DNA of 64,000 bases from Foliamicus sp963666765 (GTDB lineage: Bacteria > Pseudomonadota > Gammaproteobacteria > Steroidobacterales > Foliamicaceae): assembly GCA_963666765.1 (NCBI GenBank), contig OY762933.1, forward strand, positions 310,001 to 374,000. Reading direction: 5' to 3'. The translations under genes were made by a program, and so were the position numbers. How positions within the stretch are numbered: position 1 is the first letter of the stretch; each line of letters opens with the position of its first letter. The notes under the pieces were generated by a model, which worked only from the letters and a program-made list of their open reading frames with translations, made no database searches and had not been told where the DNA came from. Positions 44,169 through 52,467 of the stretch are shown in pieces.

Positions 44169-46067
44169 CTAAAGGCTGCGGACGTTTGCCAGGCCGCGCT
44201 GATTAAGGATGGCGGCGACATTGGTTTTCGCAATGTCGTCTGCGAAGGCACTGTCGCGGAAAACGACGGTGGTTTCGCCAACATGTTCGATCCCCGCATG
44301 CAAGTCGGCGATTCCGGCAGCCAGCGGTTCGGCGCCTTCGCTCGTGATGCGCTCATCGAGGCAGGCGATCAACGTTCCGCCGCCCACCAAGTGTACGGTC
44401 TTGTCGGCAATCGAGTGTGTTTCGATGGGCACGCAAAGATCAAGGCCGAGTTTCAGCAACAGTTCATAGAGGATGTCCTGCTCGGTCCGCCCGGGCCTGA
44501 TGTGGTCAATGGCCTCTTGCAACGCGCCTTCGAGATCATCCGGCATCGGGTCCCAAGTACGGATGTTGGAAGTGTCCAATTTGAATACACGAAAACCTAG
44601 ATCGCCCTCGTAGTTCGAGTTCTTGTCCTTGATCTTTTCTGCAGCACGGCGAAGCCGTTCTTTGGTAATTTCAGCTATCGATACAAACTCATCATTGCCA
44701 GCTATCTGTTCGGGCAATTGAACCAATATGAAGCGGCGGCGTCCGAGAGTCTCTTTGTTTAACTCCATAACGGCATGGCCTGTCGTGCCACTTCCCGCGA
44801 AGAAATCCATAACCACAGCGTCTTGATCGTTACCGGTGGCCGCTAGCACGCTGTCATAGACAGCCCAAAGGCTCTTGGGAAAAGTAAACGGTGCTTCTGG
44901 CAATAGCTCCCCAACAATCCTTGTTCCGTATTTGTTCGCATCGTATCTGCTATCCATCCACACTGTCTTGTGGAGGCCAAAATTTTTTCCAATCTCGATC
45001 TCATAACCTCGTTTCGTTCGCTTTGCCCTCAGCAGATGGCGAATAGCGTCGACTGATTGTTGAGCATATCTCCATTTGCGCTCGACGCCCGCGTTGTCAA
45101 TCGGGTACACATATGTCAAACCATCATGGCTTTCTGTCTGTGAAGGATGGAATTCATCACTGCACACTTCGCCAAAGCCCACAATCGTGCCTTCTTTTAC
45201 TATTACTGGATAGAAGCAGTTCTTGGCATCGCTCCTAAGAGACTCTCCTCCCCAGTTTCGGAACTGGGACCAACTAATCTCGGCCTCTTCAATCGCTTTG
45301 TCACTAATAGCCTTAACTCCACTCGGATACACAAAGTATCCGTACTCATGAACGTAGGAGAAATTCTTCCCCTGAACGCCTCTTGGGTTGTGGATTATCG
45401 GGACGCATACGTGCTTATAGGTTCCTTCCTCGAATACTTCTCTTAGGACTGCTCCCAACTGCGCCACTTCATTGTCGTCAATTGTGCAAATCATCATGCC
45501 GTCCTTGGCAAGAAGAGTGCGCGCAAGCTTCAGTCGAGGGTAGATCATGGAAAGCCAGTTTGTATGAAATCGGCCGTCGGCGACGGGGTTGCTTATTTGC
45601 CGTTCCTTTCCCTCCACTTGTCCAGTGACCTCAAGATAGGTGCGAACACCGTCTCTATAGTCGTTGGGATAAATGAGGTTATTGCCGGTGTTGTAGGGCG
45701 GGTCGATGTAGATGAGTTTTACCTTGCCCGCGTAGCTTTTCTGCAGGAGTTTGAGCACTTCCAGATTGTCGCCTTCGATCATGAGGTTCTGCGTAGAGTC
45801 CCAATCGACGCTGTCTCCGGGACAGGGGCGTAGCGTGCCGGTGGAGGGGGTGAGCGCGAGTTGCCGGGCGCGGCGCTTGCCGTGCCAGTTGAGGCCGTAC
45901 TTTTCTTCGCTGTCGTCCACAGTGTCGCCGAGCAGCTGCCGGAGCACGTCGAAGTCCACCTTGCCTTCAGTGAACGCGTCCGGGAACAAAACCTTCAGCT
46001 TTTCTTGGTTTTCGCCCACAATATCGGCGGAATGTGTTTCCGGGTTGCCTGGGGCTATCTTGTCCAT
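44169..46067 (-). CDS. mod: Type III DNA methyltransferase, Mod subunit
   Basis: This 632-residue beta-class amino-methyltransferase has motif IV IYIDPPYNTGNNLIYPND (DPPY at about residue 122) before motif I MDFFAGSGTTGHAVMEL (about 420), the order expected for Mod. The segment between them, roughly residues 200-400, is the target-recognition domain; its sequence is more AT-rich than the flanks. I start it at ATG 46067; an in-frame GTG 12 codons upstream is the alternative. Neither has a Shine-Dalgarno. CATAAT on the minus strand at 46082-46077 is nine bases before the ATG, so a leaderless transcript is possible. Mod sets specificity for both modification and restriction. Confidence 0.93.
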   Translation of the reverse strand: MDKIAPGNPETHSADIVGENQEKLKVLFPDAFTEGKVDFDVLRQLLGDTVDDSEEKYGLNWHGKRRARQLALTPSTGTLRPCPGDSVDWDSTQNLMIEGDNLEVLKLLQKSYAGKVKLIYIDPPYNTGNNLIYPNDYRDGVRTYLEVTGQVEGKERQISNPVADGRFHTNWLSMIYPRLKLARTLLAKDGMMICTIDDNEVAQLGAVLREVFEEGTYKHVCVPIIHNPRGVQGKNFSYVHEYGYFVYPSGVKAISDKAIEEAEISWSQFRNWGGESLRSDAKNCFYPVIVKEGTIVGFGEVCSDEFHPSQTESHDGLTYVYPIDNAGVERKWRYAQQSVDAIRHLLRAKRTKRGYEIEIGKNFGLHKTVWMDSRYDANKYGTRIVGELLPEAPFTFPKSLWAVYDSVLAATGNDQDAVVMDFFAGSGTTGHAVMELNKETLGRRRFILVQLPEQIAGNDEFVSIAEITKERLRRAAEKIKDKNSNYEGDLGFRVFKLDTSNIRTWDPMPDDLEGALQEAIDHIRPGRTEQDILYELLLKLGLDLCVPIETHSIADKTVHLVGGGTLIACLDERITSEGAEPLAAGIADLHAGIEHVGETTVVFRDSAFADDIAKTNVAAILNQRGLANVRSL

Positions 46068-46241
46068 GTCGCGCGTATTATGCAGTCGGGAGCAGTTGGG
46101 CACCGGGTAGGGAGGCCATCTTGCGATCCAGTGTCAGCGTCGCTCTAGCCGATGCCCGTGTTGCCGCATGGACCGCTTGGGGCGCGACCGCCCTGCCGCC
46201 CGATCCAGTATAGTGGCCGCCCGGAAGGGGAGCACGGTACT

Positions 46242-47273
46242 TTGAGAGAAGACGTTAACCTGCAATGGCGAATTGCGGCGCGGCCGGAAGGCAACGTGCG
46301 CCCCAGCGACTTCGAGCTGGCGGAACGGCCAATTCCCGTGCCGGGACCCGGCGAAATGCTCGTGAAGACGCGTTACCTCGGTCTGGCCCCGGTGATGCGC
46401 ATGTACATGCAGGGCCTGAATCCCTCGGGAGAGACACCACTGGACATAGGCGACGTGATTCACGGGCGCGGGGTCGGCGAAGTGGTGGAGTCCAACCATC
46501 CGGACTATCAGCCCGAGGACATCGTGCAGGGCCAGATTGGCTGGCAGACGTGGAAGGTGACGGCCGCGACGCCCAGGGAGCGGTTCTTCAAGTGCAGGGA
46601 CTACGGCCTGCCTTTTTCGCTGGGCGCCGGCGTTCTCGGGATGACGGGGGTAAGCGCCTATTGGGGGCTTATGGATTGCGGGCGGCCCAAATCCGGCGAC
46701 CTGGCGGTCGTGTCCGGCGCGGCCGGCGGGGTAGGGTCGATCGTGGTGCAGATGCTGAAAATTCACGGCTGCCGCGTCATCGGCATTGCCGGCGGACCCG
46801 AGAAATGCCGCTTCATCCGGGAACTCGGCTGCGAACAGGCCATCGACTACAAGAACGAGGACGCCTGCGCACGGGTAGGGCAGCTGTGCCCCGACGGAAT
46901 GGACCTCTACTTCGACAATGTGGGCGGCGATTTGCTCGCGGCCTGCCTCGACAACCTTGCGCTCGGCGCGCGCATCGTGCTGTGCGGTTCGATCTCCGAA
47001 TACCTGAGAGGGGAACGCTTCGCGCTGTCCAACTACCTGAACCTGCGCCGGGTGAACGGCAGCATGAGCGGATTCTTCGTCTACAACTACCAGGACCGCT
47101 TCGGCGACGCGTTCGACGGACTGGCGGCGTGGATAAAGGCAGGTAAGCTCAAGCCCATACAGGACGTGGTGGAGGGGTTCGAGAACATGCCTGACGCTCT
47201 GGCGAGGCTGTACGATGGGCGCAACGTGGGAGTGCAATGCTGTAGTGTGCGGGGTGAGCCCGATGGCAACTAA
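46242..47273 (+). CDS. NADP-dependent MDR oxidoreductase (CurA / prostaglandin reductase-like)
   Basis: This 343-residue zinc-free medium-chain reductase has LAPVMRMYMQG near residue 49, the cofactor-binding VVSGAAGGVGSIVVQ and the C-terminal block SGFFVYNYQDRF, a near match to the curcumin/NADPH-dependent reductase family. I start it at TTG 46242, with AAGGGGAG about 10 bases upstream; homologues typically begin just before the QWR motif found here at residue 8. Likely role: reduction of alpha,beta-unsaturated carbonyls. The frame remains open upstream to ATG 46152, but the added part is unlike a protein start. Confidence 0.87.
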   Translation: MREDVNLQWRIAARPEGNVRPSDFELAERPIPVPGPGEMLVKTRYLGLAPVMRMYMQGLNPSGETPLDIGDVIHGRGVGEVVESNHPDYQPEDIVQGQIGWQTWKVTAATPRERFFKCRDYGLPFSLGAGVLGMTGVSAYWGLMDCGRPKSGDLAVVSGAAGGVGSIVVQMLKIHGCRVIGIAGGPEKCRFIRELGCEQAIDYKNEDACARVGQLCPDGMDLYFDNVGGDLLAACLDNLALGARIVLCGSISEYLRGERFALSNYLNLRRVNGSMSGFFVYNYQDRFGDAFDGLAAWIKAGKLKPIQDVVEGFENMPDALARLYDGRNVGVQCCSVRGEPDGN

Positions 47274-47330
47274 GATCTTGCGAGGGCGAGACGTCCTCAT
47301 TCCCGGGGGAGAGACGGAGAGAAGACACTG

Positions 47331-48704
47331 ATGAACACTGCGATCGCCGCCCCCTATCCGCGCCCTGCGTACCGCTGGTACATGGTGGTGCTGCTCACGC
47401 TGGCCTACTTCATTTCCTACATTGACCGAACGGTGATTGGCCTGCTGGTGGAGCCAATAAAGGCGGACCTGGGCTTGAGCGACGGCCAGATGGGTCTGTT
47501 GCTGGGCGCGGCCTTCGGCATTTTCTACGCCACCATGGGGCTGCCGCTGGGTTGGCTGGCGGACCGGACGCGCCGGGTGACCATCGTCAGCAGCGCGATT
47601 GCGCTGTGGTCGGCTGCGACCGCGTTTTGCGGGCTGGCGAGTAATTACCTGCAGTTGTTCCTGCTGCGCATGAGTGTCGGGGTGGGGGAGGCGGCCCTGA
47701 GTCCGTGCACCATGTCGATGATCGCCGACAGCTTTCCCAAGGAGGGGCGCGGCAAGGCGATCGCGGTGTACTCGATGGCGCTTTCCCTGGGCACCGCCAC
47801 CGCTTACTACGGGATTGGCGCGTTGCTGGCCGCTTTGCGTGGCGTGGAGATTCTCCATTGGCCGCTGGTTGGCGCCATCAAGCCCTGGCAGGCGGTCTTC
47901 ATTATCGTGGGGCTTCCCGGTCTGCTTCTTTCCCTGGTCATGCTGACCGTGAGAGAGCCGGTGCGCCGGGACCTGAAACAAGGCACCTCAATCGCACCTT
48001 GGCGCATGTTTCGGCATTTGTTGTCGCGTTGGACGACGTTCCTGACTTTCCTGCTGCCGTTCTGCCTGATGACCACGGTGGCGTACACGCACTTCTGGAT
48101 GCCTGCGGTATTTGAGCGCACCTGGGGAATGGAGACGCCGGAATTCGCCCAGATCAAGGCCATCGTGACGCTGGTTTGCGCTCCCGCCACCGTTTTCGCG
48201 GCAGGCGCCTTGTCGGATTTCCTGGTGCGCCGGGGGCGGGACAACGCACCCTTGCTGATCGCCGTGGTGGGCACGTTCATCTTCGTGCCTACGGGCTTTC
48301 TGATCGCCCTGATGCCCGGTACGACATCGGCATTCGTTGTGCTGGGCGCCAGCCTGCTGGGCATCGCTACAACCACGTCAACCGGCGTAACAGCGCTGTT
48401 GATGATTACGCCCGCACAATTCCGCGGCCAGATTACGGCGGTCTATTACATGGCGATAAGTATTACCGGCCTGATGCTTGGGCCTTCCACCGTCGGCTGG
48501 CTGTCCGACTGGTTCAACGGCGGCACCGGGTTTGCGGGTTTCGATGCTTTCCTGGAATCGGTGATGCCGGGCGTGACCGGCGCCAATAGTCTGGCGCTCG
48601 CATTTGCCACCGTACCGCTGATTTACGGCACAGTGGTGCTGGCGCTGGCGCCGGTGACGCTACGCAACTTCCGCCGCGAACTCGCCCGGATACGGGAGAG
48701 CTAG
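47331..48704 (+). CDS. MFS transporter, spinster-like
   Basis: This 457-residue protein has 12 predicted helices. YFISYIDRTVIGLLVEPIKA and LPLGWLADRTRRVTIV carry the D-R and GxLaDrxgrr motifs of spinster/MFS_1 transporters; GEAALSPCTMSMIADSFP is another marker. It follows the reductase gene on the same strand after 57 bases, with GGGGGAG-like sequence before the start. Possible substrates are sugars, lipids or organic acids. It is not a member of the tandem pair at 19304-21812. The 3' end converges on the RRM gene 15 bases away. Confidence 0.87.
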   Translation: MNTAIAAPYPRPAYRWYMVVLLTLAYFISYIDRTVIGLLVEPIKADLGLSDGQMGLLLGAAFGIFYATMGLPLGWLADRTRRVTIVSSAIALWSAATAFCGLASNYLQLFLLRMSVGVGEAALSPCTMSMIADSFPKEGRGKAIAVYSMALSLGTATAYYGIGALLAALRGVEILHWPLVGAIKPWQAVFIIVGLPGLLLSLVMLTVREPVRRDLKQGTSIAPWRMFRHLLSRWTTFLTFLLPFCLMTTVAYTHFWMPAVFERTWGMETPEFAQIKAIVTLVCAPATVFAAGALSDFLVRRGRDNAPLLIAVVGTFIFVPTGFLIALMPGTTSAFVVLGASLLGIATTTSTGVTALLMITPAQFRGQITAVYYMAISITGLMLGPSTVGWLSDWFNGGTGFAGFDAFLESVMPGVTGANSLALAFATVPLIYGTVVLALAPVTLRNFRRELARIRES

Positions 48705-48719
48705 CGGTTTGAGGAAAGG

Positions 48720-49076
48720 TCAGCGGCGATTTCTGTCGCCGCCGTAGCCGCCACGGCCACCGCCGCCACCACCGCCGTAACCGCCGCCGAAACCACCGCG
48801 GTCGCGGCCGCCGCCGCCAGACCTCTTTTGCTGCGGCCTGGCCTCGTTCACCCTCATGGGGCGACCGTCATAGTCAGTGCCGTCAAGATTCTCGATGGCC
48901 GCCTGGGCCTCGGCGTCGGTGGCCATTTCCACGAAACCGAAACCTTTGCTGCGGCCCGTGTCACGATCGCTGATCAGCTTGCAGGACTCGACAGTCCCGG
49001 ACCCGGCGAACTTCTCCGTAACGGAACTTTCCGTTGCCGAATAAGGCAGATTGCCTACGTACAATTTTCTTCCCAT
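48720..49076 (-). CDS. Glycine-rich RRM RNA-binding protein
   Basis: This 118-residue protein has one RNA-recognition motif with RNP2 LYVGNLPY (residues 4-11) and RNP1 KGFGFVEM (residues 44-51), then the typical NLDGTDYDGRPMRVNEARPQ. The last 30 residues are glycine, arginine and tyrosine repeats (GGGG, RGGYGG). Bacterial RRM proteins of this type are often cold-induced RNA chaperones. AGAAGGAA precedes the ATG. The upstream leader can form two hairpins. Confidence 0.93.
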   Translation of the reverse strand: MGRKLYVGNLPYSATESSVTEKFAGSGTVESCKLISDRDTGRSKGFGFVEMATDAEAQAAIENLDGTDYDGRPMRVNEARPQQKRSGGGGRDRGGFGGGYGGGGGGGRGGYGGDRNRR

Positions 49077-49165
49077 GATTCCTTCTAAAGAGTTAATGAA
49101 TGCCTACGCGCTAATGGGCAGAATGCCCATCGACCCGCAAGAATTGCGGATAGGAACGTATATTC
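49077..49165 (-). promoter_or_regulatory. Structured 5' leader of the RRM gene
   Basis: On the minus strand the region upstream of the ATG has TAGAAT near 49160, a stem CCGCAA/TTGCGG with a 3-base loop, and another stem GGGCA/TGCCC with a 3-base loop before the AGAAGGAA site. This gives a leader of roughly 75-80 bases, similar in plan to cold-shock mRNAs. The hairpins are seen directly; cold regulation is inference. Confidence 0.4.
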
Positions 49166-49190
49166 TAGCGCGAGAGTGGAGTCCTGGGAA

Positions 49191-49877
49191 TCACCTGTCG
49201 GAAACAGGCGTCCGTTGCATGCCGTGCGTGCCGGAGAACGAGTCCGGTTTGAGATCGTTCGGCGCCGCTGCAGTCACCGCGTCGAACAGGTCGTTTTCGG
49301 TGGCAATGGTCCCGGCGCCGACCTCGGCGATATTCGTCCAGTCATCCGTGGTGAACAGCTCGTCGGTGTAGTCGCTGAAAGGGTTCTTGCGCGGCGTCAT
49401 CAATTCCGACACGATCCGGTGGTAGCCTCTTAACGCTTGGTCAAGCGCGGCGAAATCAGCGCGATCGGACTGGCGGTAGGCTGCGAGCGCCCCTGCAAGC
49501 CGCGCATTCTCTGCCCTGGCTCTTTCCTGCCGTACAGCGAGTGTTGCCAGTGCTTCATGCACTTCGGAATTGTCCTGTGGGACGCGCTGCTTCAAGAGGC
49601 CGTGGATGTTCATATCGGTGAGGTCGAGCCGGCGCATGGAGTTGACCAGGTAGTCGGCGCAAGCTTCGAACAGGGCGGCGAGCTTGTCGTCTCCCGGTTC
49701 GGTCTCCTCCAGTGCTCCCTTCAGGGTTTGGCGTACCTGGACCTGCCGGCGGCGCTCCCGGCCCAGCTCGGCCAGGGGATTGAAGTCCGCACTCACGATT
49801 GCCTCCTCGTTTGCCTCGGCCCCGGCGGGCGAAAGCGCGAGACTGCACGCAGTCAATGCGGCAAAAAGTGCCTTCAT
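49191..49877 (-). CDS. Exported protein of unknown function
   Basis: This 228-residue protein has a signal peptide (MKALFAALTACSLALSPAGA) followed by a helical, charged body. ELGRERRRQVQVRQTLKGAL, LFEACADYLVNSMRRLDLTD and VRQERARAENARLAGALAAY could form coiled coils. The C-terminal 60 residues are less charged (DYTDELFTTDDWTNIAEVGA). I do not recognise a family. It lies between the RRM gene and mnmA on the same strand with spacings of 114 and 64 bases, so it is likely its own unit. The composition matches the backbone. Confidence 0.65.
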   Translation of the reverse strand: MKALFAALTACSLALSPAGAEANEEAIVSADFNPLAELGRERRRQVQVRQTLKGALEETEPGDDKLAALFEACADYLVNSMRRLDLTDMNIHGLLKQRVPQDNSEVHEALATLAVRQERARAENARLAGALAAYRQSDRADFAALDQALRGYHRIVSELMTPRKNPFSDYTDELFTTDDWTNIAEVGAGTIATENDLFDAVTAAAPNDLKPDSFSGTHGMQRTPVSDR

Positions 49878-49941
49878 CGGATGTTGTACGCCTCCCGGCC
49901 GCGCCTTGCCGATAATGCTAACAGTTCGCGGCCGGCGCTCC

Positions 49942-51027
49942 CTAGGCCTCGGCGCGCTCGATGATCCCGCCGCCCAGGCATTCCTCGCCGCGGTAGAACA
50001 CCAGGTACTGGCCCGGCGTCACCGCCCACTGGGGATTCTCGAAGCGAACCAGGCAGCGGTCGGGACCGAGCAGCCGCGCGTCGCAGGCAGCGTCCTCCTG
50101 GCGGTAACGGGTCTTGGCGCTCAAGCGCATGCTCGCCGGGAGCCCATCCGGCACGCCGCACACCCACCTGAGCTTGCGCACGGTGACCATGCGGCTGAAC
50201 AGCAGCGGGTGATCGCGCCCCTGCGCCACGATCAGCGCGTTGGCGCGCAAGTCCTTGCGCACCACGTGCCAGGGTTCCGGTCCGCATCCCGGCATTCCTC
50301 CCAGGCCCAGGCCGCGCCGCTGTCCGATCGTATAGGCTGCCAGTCCCCGGTGTTCGCCTATTTGCTTCCCGCCAAGCGCGATCATCGGACCCGGCTGCAT
50401 AGTGAGGTGCTGCGAAATGAACTCCGGAAAGGAGCGTTCCCCTACAAAGCAGATACCCGTGCTGTCCGGCCGCGCGTAGTTCGGCAGGCCGCGCCGGTGC
50501 GCGATGTCGCGCACTTCCTCCTTGTCCAGCTCGCCCACCGGGAAAAGGCAGCCGCTGAACGCGCTTCCGCTGACCGCGTGCAGGAAATAGGTCTGGTCCT
50601 TGTTGCGGTCCCTGCCGCGCAATAGCCGCGTCGTGGCGGCTGAATGCTCCAGCCGCGCATGATGCCCCGTGGCCAGCCGGCCGGCGCCCAGCCGGCGCGC
50701 TTGTTGCAGACAGGCCCCGAACTTGATGCGCCGGTTGCAGCCGATGTCGGGGTTGGGCGTGCGCCCCGCCCGGCACTCCAGCAGCATCTCCTCGAAGACT
50801 TCCTGTCGGTACTCCTCGGAAAAATTCAGATGGTGAAGCGGGATGCCGAGTTCACCGGCAACGCCGGCCGCCGCTTCAAGGTCCTCGGCGGCAGGGCATG
50901 AGCCGTCGGGCTCGTCCCAGTTGGTCATGTGCAGGGCTTCCACCTGGTGGCCCGCATCGATCAGGCGCAACGCGGCCACCGCGGAATCGACTCCGCCGGA
51001 AATCGCCACCATTACCGTGCCGGACAC
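49942..51027 (-). CDS. mnmA: tRNA-specific 2-thiouridylase MnmA
   Basis: This 361-residue enzyme thiolates U34 in tRNA-Lys, -Glu and -Gln. It has the PP-loop MVAISGGVDSAVAALRL, the first catalytic cysteine in NPDIGCNRRIKFG and the second in DSTGICFVGERSF. TGHHARLE and RNKDQTYFLHAVSGSAFSGC are also present. A C-terminal beta-barrel domain follows (GQRRGLGLGG). Length equals the family norm (about 360-370). The start lies nine bases after purB, so the two are one operon, without the hflD gene found between them in E. coli. Confidence 0.95.
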   Translation of the reverse strand: MSGTVMVAISGGVDSAVAALRLIDAGHQVEALHMTNWDEPDGSCPAAEDLEAAAGVAGELGIPLHHLNFSEEYRQEVFEEMLLECRAGRTPNPDIGCNRRIKFGACLQQARRLGAGRLATGHHARLEHSAATTRLLRGRDRNKDQTYFLHAVSGSAFSGCLFPVGELDKEEVRDIAHRRGLPNYARPDSTGICFVGERSFPEFISQHLTMQPGPMIALGGKQIGEHRGLAAYTIGQRRGLGLGGMPGCGPEPWHVVRKDLRANALIVAQGRDHPLLFSRMVTVRKLRWVCGVPDGLPASMRLSAKTRYRQEDAACDARLLGPDRCLVRFENPQWAVTPGQYLVFYRGEECLGGGIIERAEA

Positions 51028-51036
51028 GGCAGAATC

Positions 51037-52413
51037 TCACTCCGCCAGTTTCTCGGCGATGCCCGTGTATGTTGAAGGTGTCAGGGCGAGCAGTGCTTCG
51101 CGCGCTGCATCGGGCAACTCAATCCGTCCTAAGAAAGTATGCAAGGATGTTTGCGTAACCGCCTGATTACGTGAGACTCTCTTGAGTTGTTCGTAGGCGT
51201 CCTCGCAGCCATGGGCGCGCATGACCGTCTGCACCGCCTCGGCCAGCGTTTCCCAGGCGCAGTCGAGGTCACTCGCCATCTTGCGCTCGTCGGGCGAGAG
51301 CTTGTCCAGACCTTTCTGCACTTCCGTCCAGGCCAGGAGCGCATGCCCCAGGGCAACGCCGAGGTTGCGAAGAACCGTGGAATCGCTCAGGTCCCGCTGC
51401 AATCGGGATATGGTGAGCTTTTGCGAAAAGTGTCCGAGCAGCGCATTGGACAGCCCGAGGTTTCCCTCGGCATTCTCAAGATTGATGGGATTGACCTTGT
51501 GCGGCATGGTGGACGAGCCGGTTTCTCCACCGACCGACTTCTGCCGGAAGTAGCCCATCGAAATATAGGTCCAGGCATCGCGGCTGAGATCAATGAGAAT
51601 GCGGTTGATGCGCGCAAGGGCATCGCAATACTCCGCCACCCAGTCGTACGGTTCGATCTGGGTCGTTATCGGGTTCTGCTCAAGGCCAAGCCCGGACAGA
51701 AAGCGGCGGCTGACATCCGGCCAGTCCACGTCGGGACAAGCGGCGTAATGCGCGTTGTAGTTGCCGGCGGCGCCGCTGCACTTGGCCATGGCTGGAACAT
51801 CGCCGAAAACGGCAAGCTGGCGCTTCAGCCGGTGCACGAATACCGCCAGTTCCTTGCCCAGCGTGGTGGGGCTGGCCGGCTGGCCATGGGTGCGGGCCAG
51901 CATGGGCAGGCCGGCGTGCTCGCGGGCCATGCATTGAAGCTGCCCGATCAGGGCTGCAAGCACCGGGGCCAGAATGTCCGACCGGGCCCTGGACAGCATG
52001 ATGCCGTATGCGCTGCTGTTGATGTCCCAGCTCGTGCAGGCGAAATGCAGCATCGGGATGCGGCCGGCCAGGGAATTGTGCTCGCGGAGGCGTTCGGCCA
52101 GGTACAGCTCGACCGCCTTGACGTCGTGTCGGGTCTGCTGCTCCAGCTCCTTCACGCGTTCGGCTGCCGCCGGACCCAGGTCGTCTTCCAGATTGTTCAG
52201 AAATGCCGCTTCGCCGGCGCTCAGGGGCGGGGCCGGCTCGAATGCATCTTCCGCGCACAGCGCCCGCAGCCAGGCAAGTTCCACCTTCAGCCGCTGCCGG
52301 ATCAGGCCCTGCTCCGAGAACAGCTCCGCAAGCGGCCGGACCGCTTCCGCGTAGCGCCCGTCCAGCGGCCCCAGCGCGCTTAAGGAAATCACGGGGCTCG
52401 AATACCGGGACAT
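51037..52413 (-). CDS. purB: Adenylosuccinate lyase
   Basis: This 458-residue enzyme of the fumarase/aspartase superfamily splits adenylosuccinate and SAICAR in purine synthesis. It begins LSALGPLDGRYAEAVRPL, as in the gammaproteobacterial type. The catalytic signature is GSSTMPHKVNPINLENAEGN; the active-site helix has TSWDINSSAYG and the substrate loop ARTHGQPASPTTLGKEL. Length matches E. coli PurB (456). It is divergent from fumC with 54 bases between the starts and followed closely by mnmA. Confidence 0.96.
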   Translation of the reverse strand: MSRYSSPVISLSALGPLDGRYAEAVRPLAELFSEQGLIRQRLKVELAWLRALCAEDAFEPAPPLSAGEAAFLNNLEDDLGPAAAERVKELEQQTRHDVKAVELYLAERLREHNSLAGRIPMLHFACTSWDINSSAYGIMLSRARSDILAPVLAALIGQLQCMAREHAGLPMLARTHGQPASPTTLGKELAVFVHRLKRQLAVFGDVPAMAKCSGAAGNYNAHYAACPDVDWPDVSRRFLSGLGLEQNPITTQIEPYDWVAEYCDALARINRILIDLSRDAWTYISMGYFRQKSVGGETGSSTMPHKVNPINLENAEGNLGLSNALLGHFSQKLTISRLQRDLSDSTVLRNLGVALGHALLAWTEVQKGLDKLSPDERKMASDLDCAWETLAEAVQTVMRAHGCEDAYEQLKRVSRNQAVTQTSLHTFLGRIELPDAAREALLALTPSTYTGIAEKLAE

Positions 52414-52467
52414 GATGAAGGGCGGCTATACTCCGAGGCGCGCATCATACTGCAACAGGGGTAGTTC

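Noticed and set aside
46134..47981. A 615-residue minus-strand frame
   Set aside because: It is antisense to the MDR oxidoreductase and MFS genes, rich in His, Gln and Arg, without a domain.
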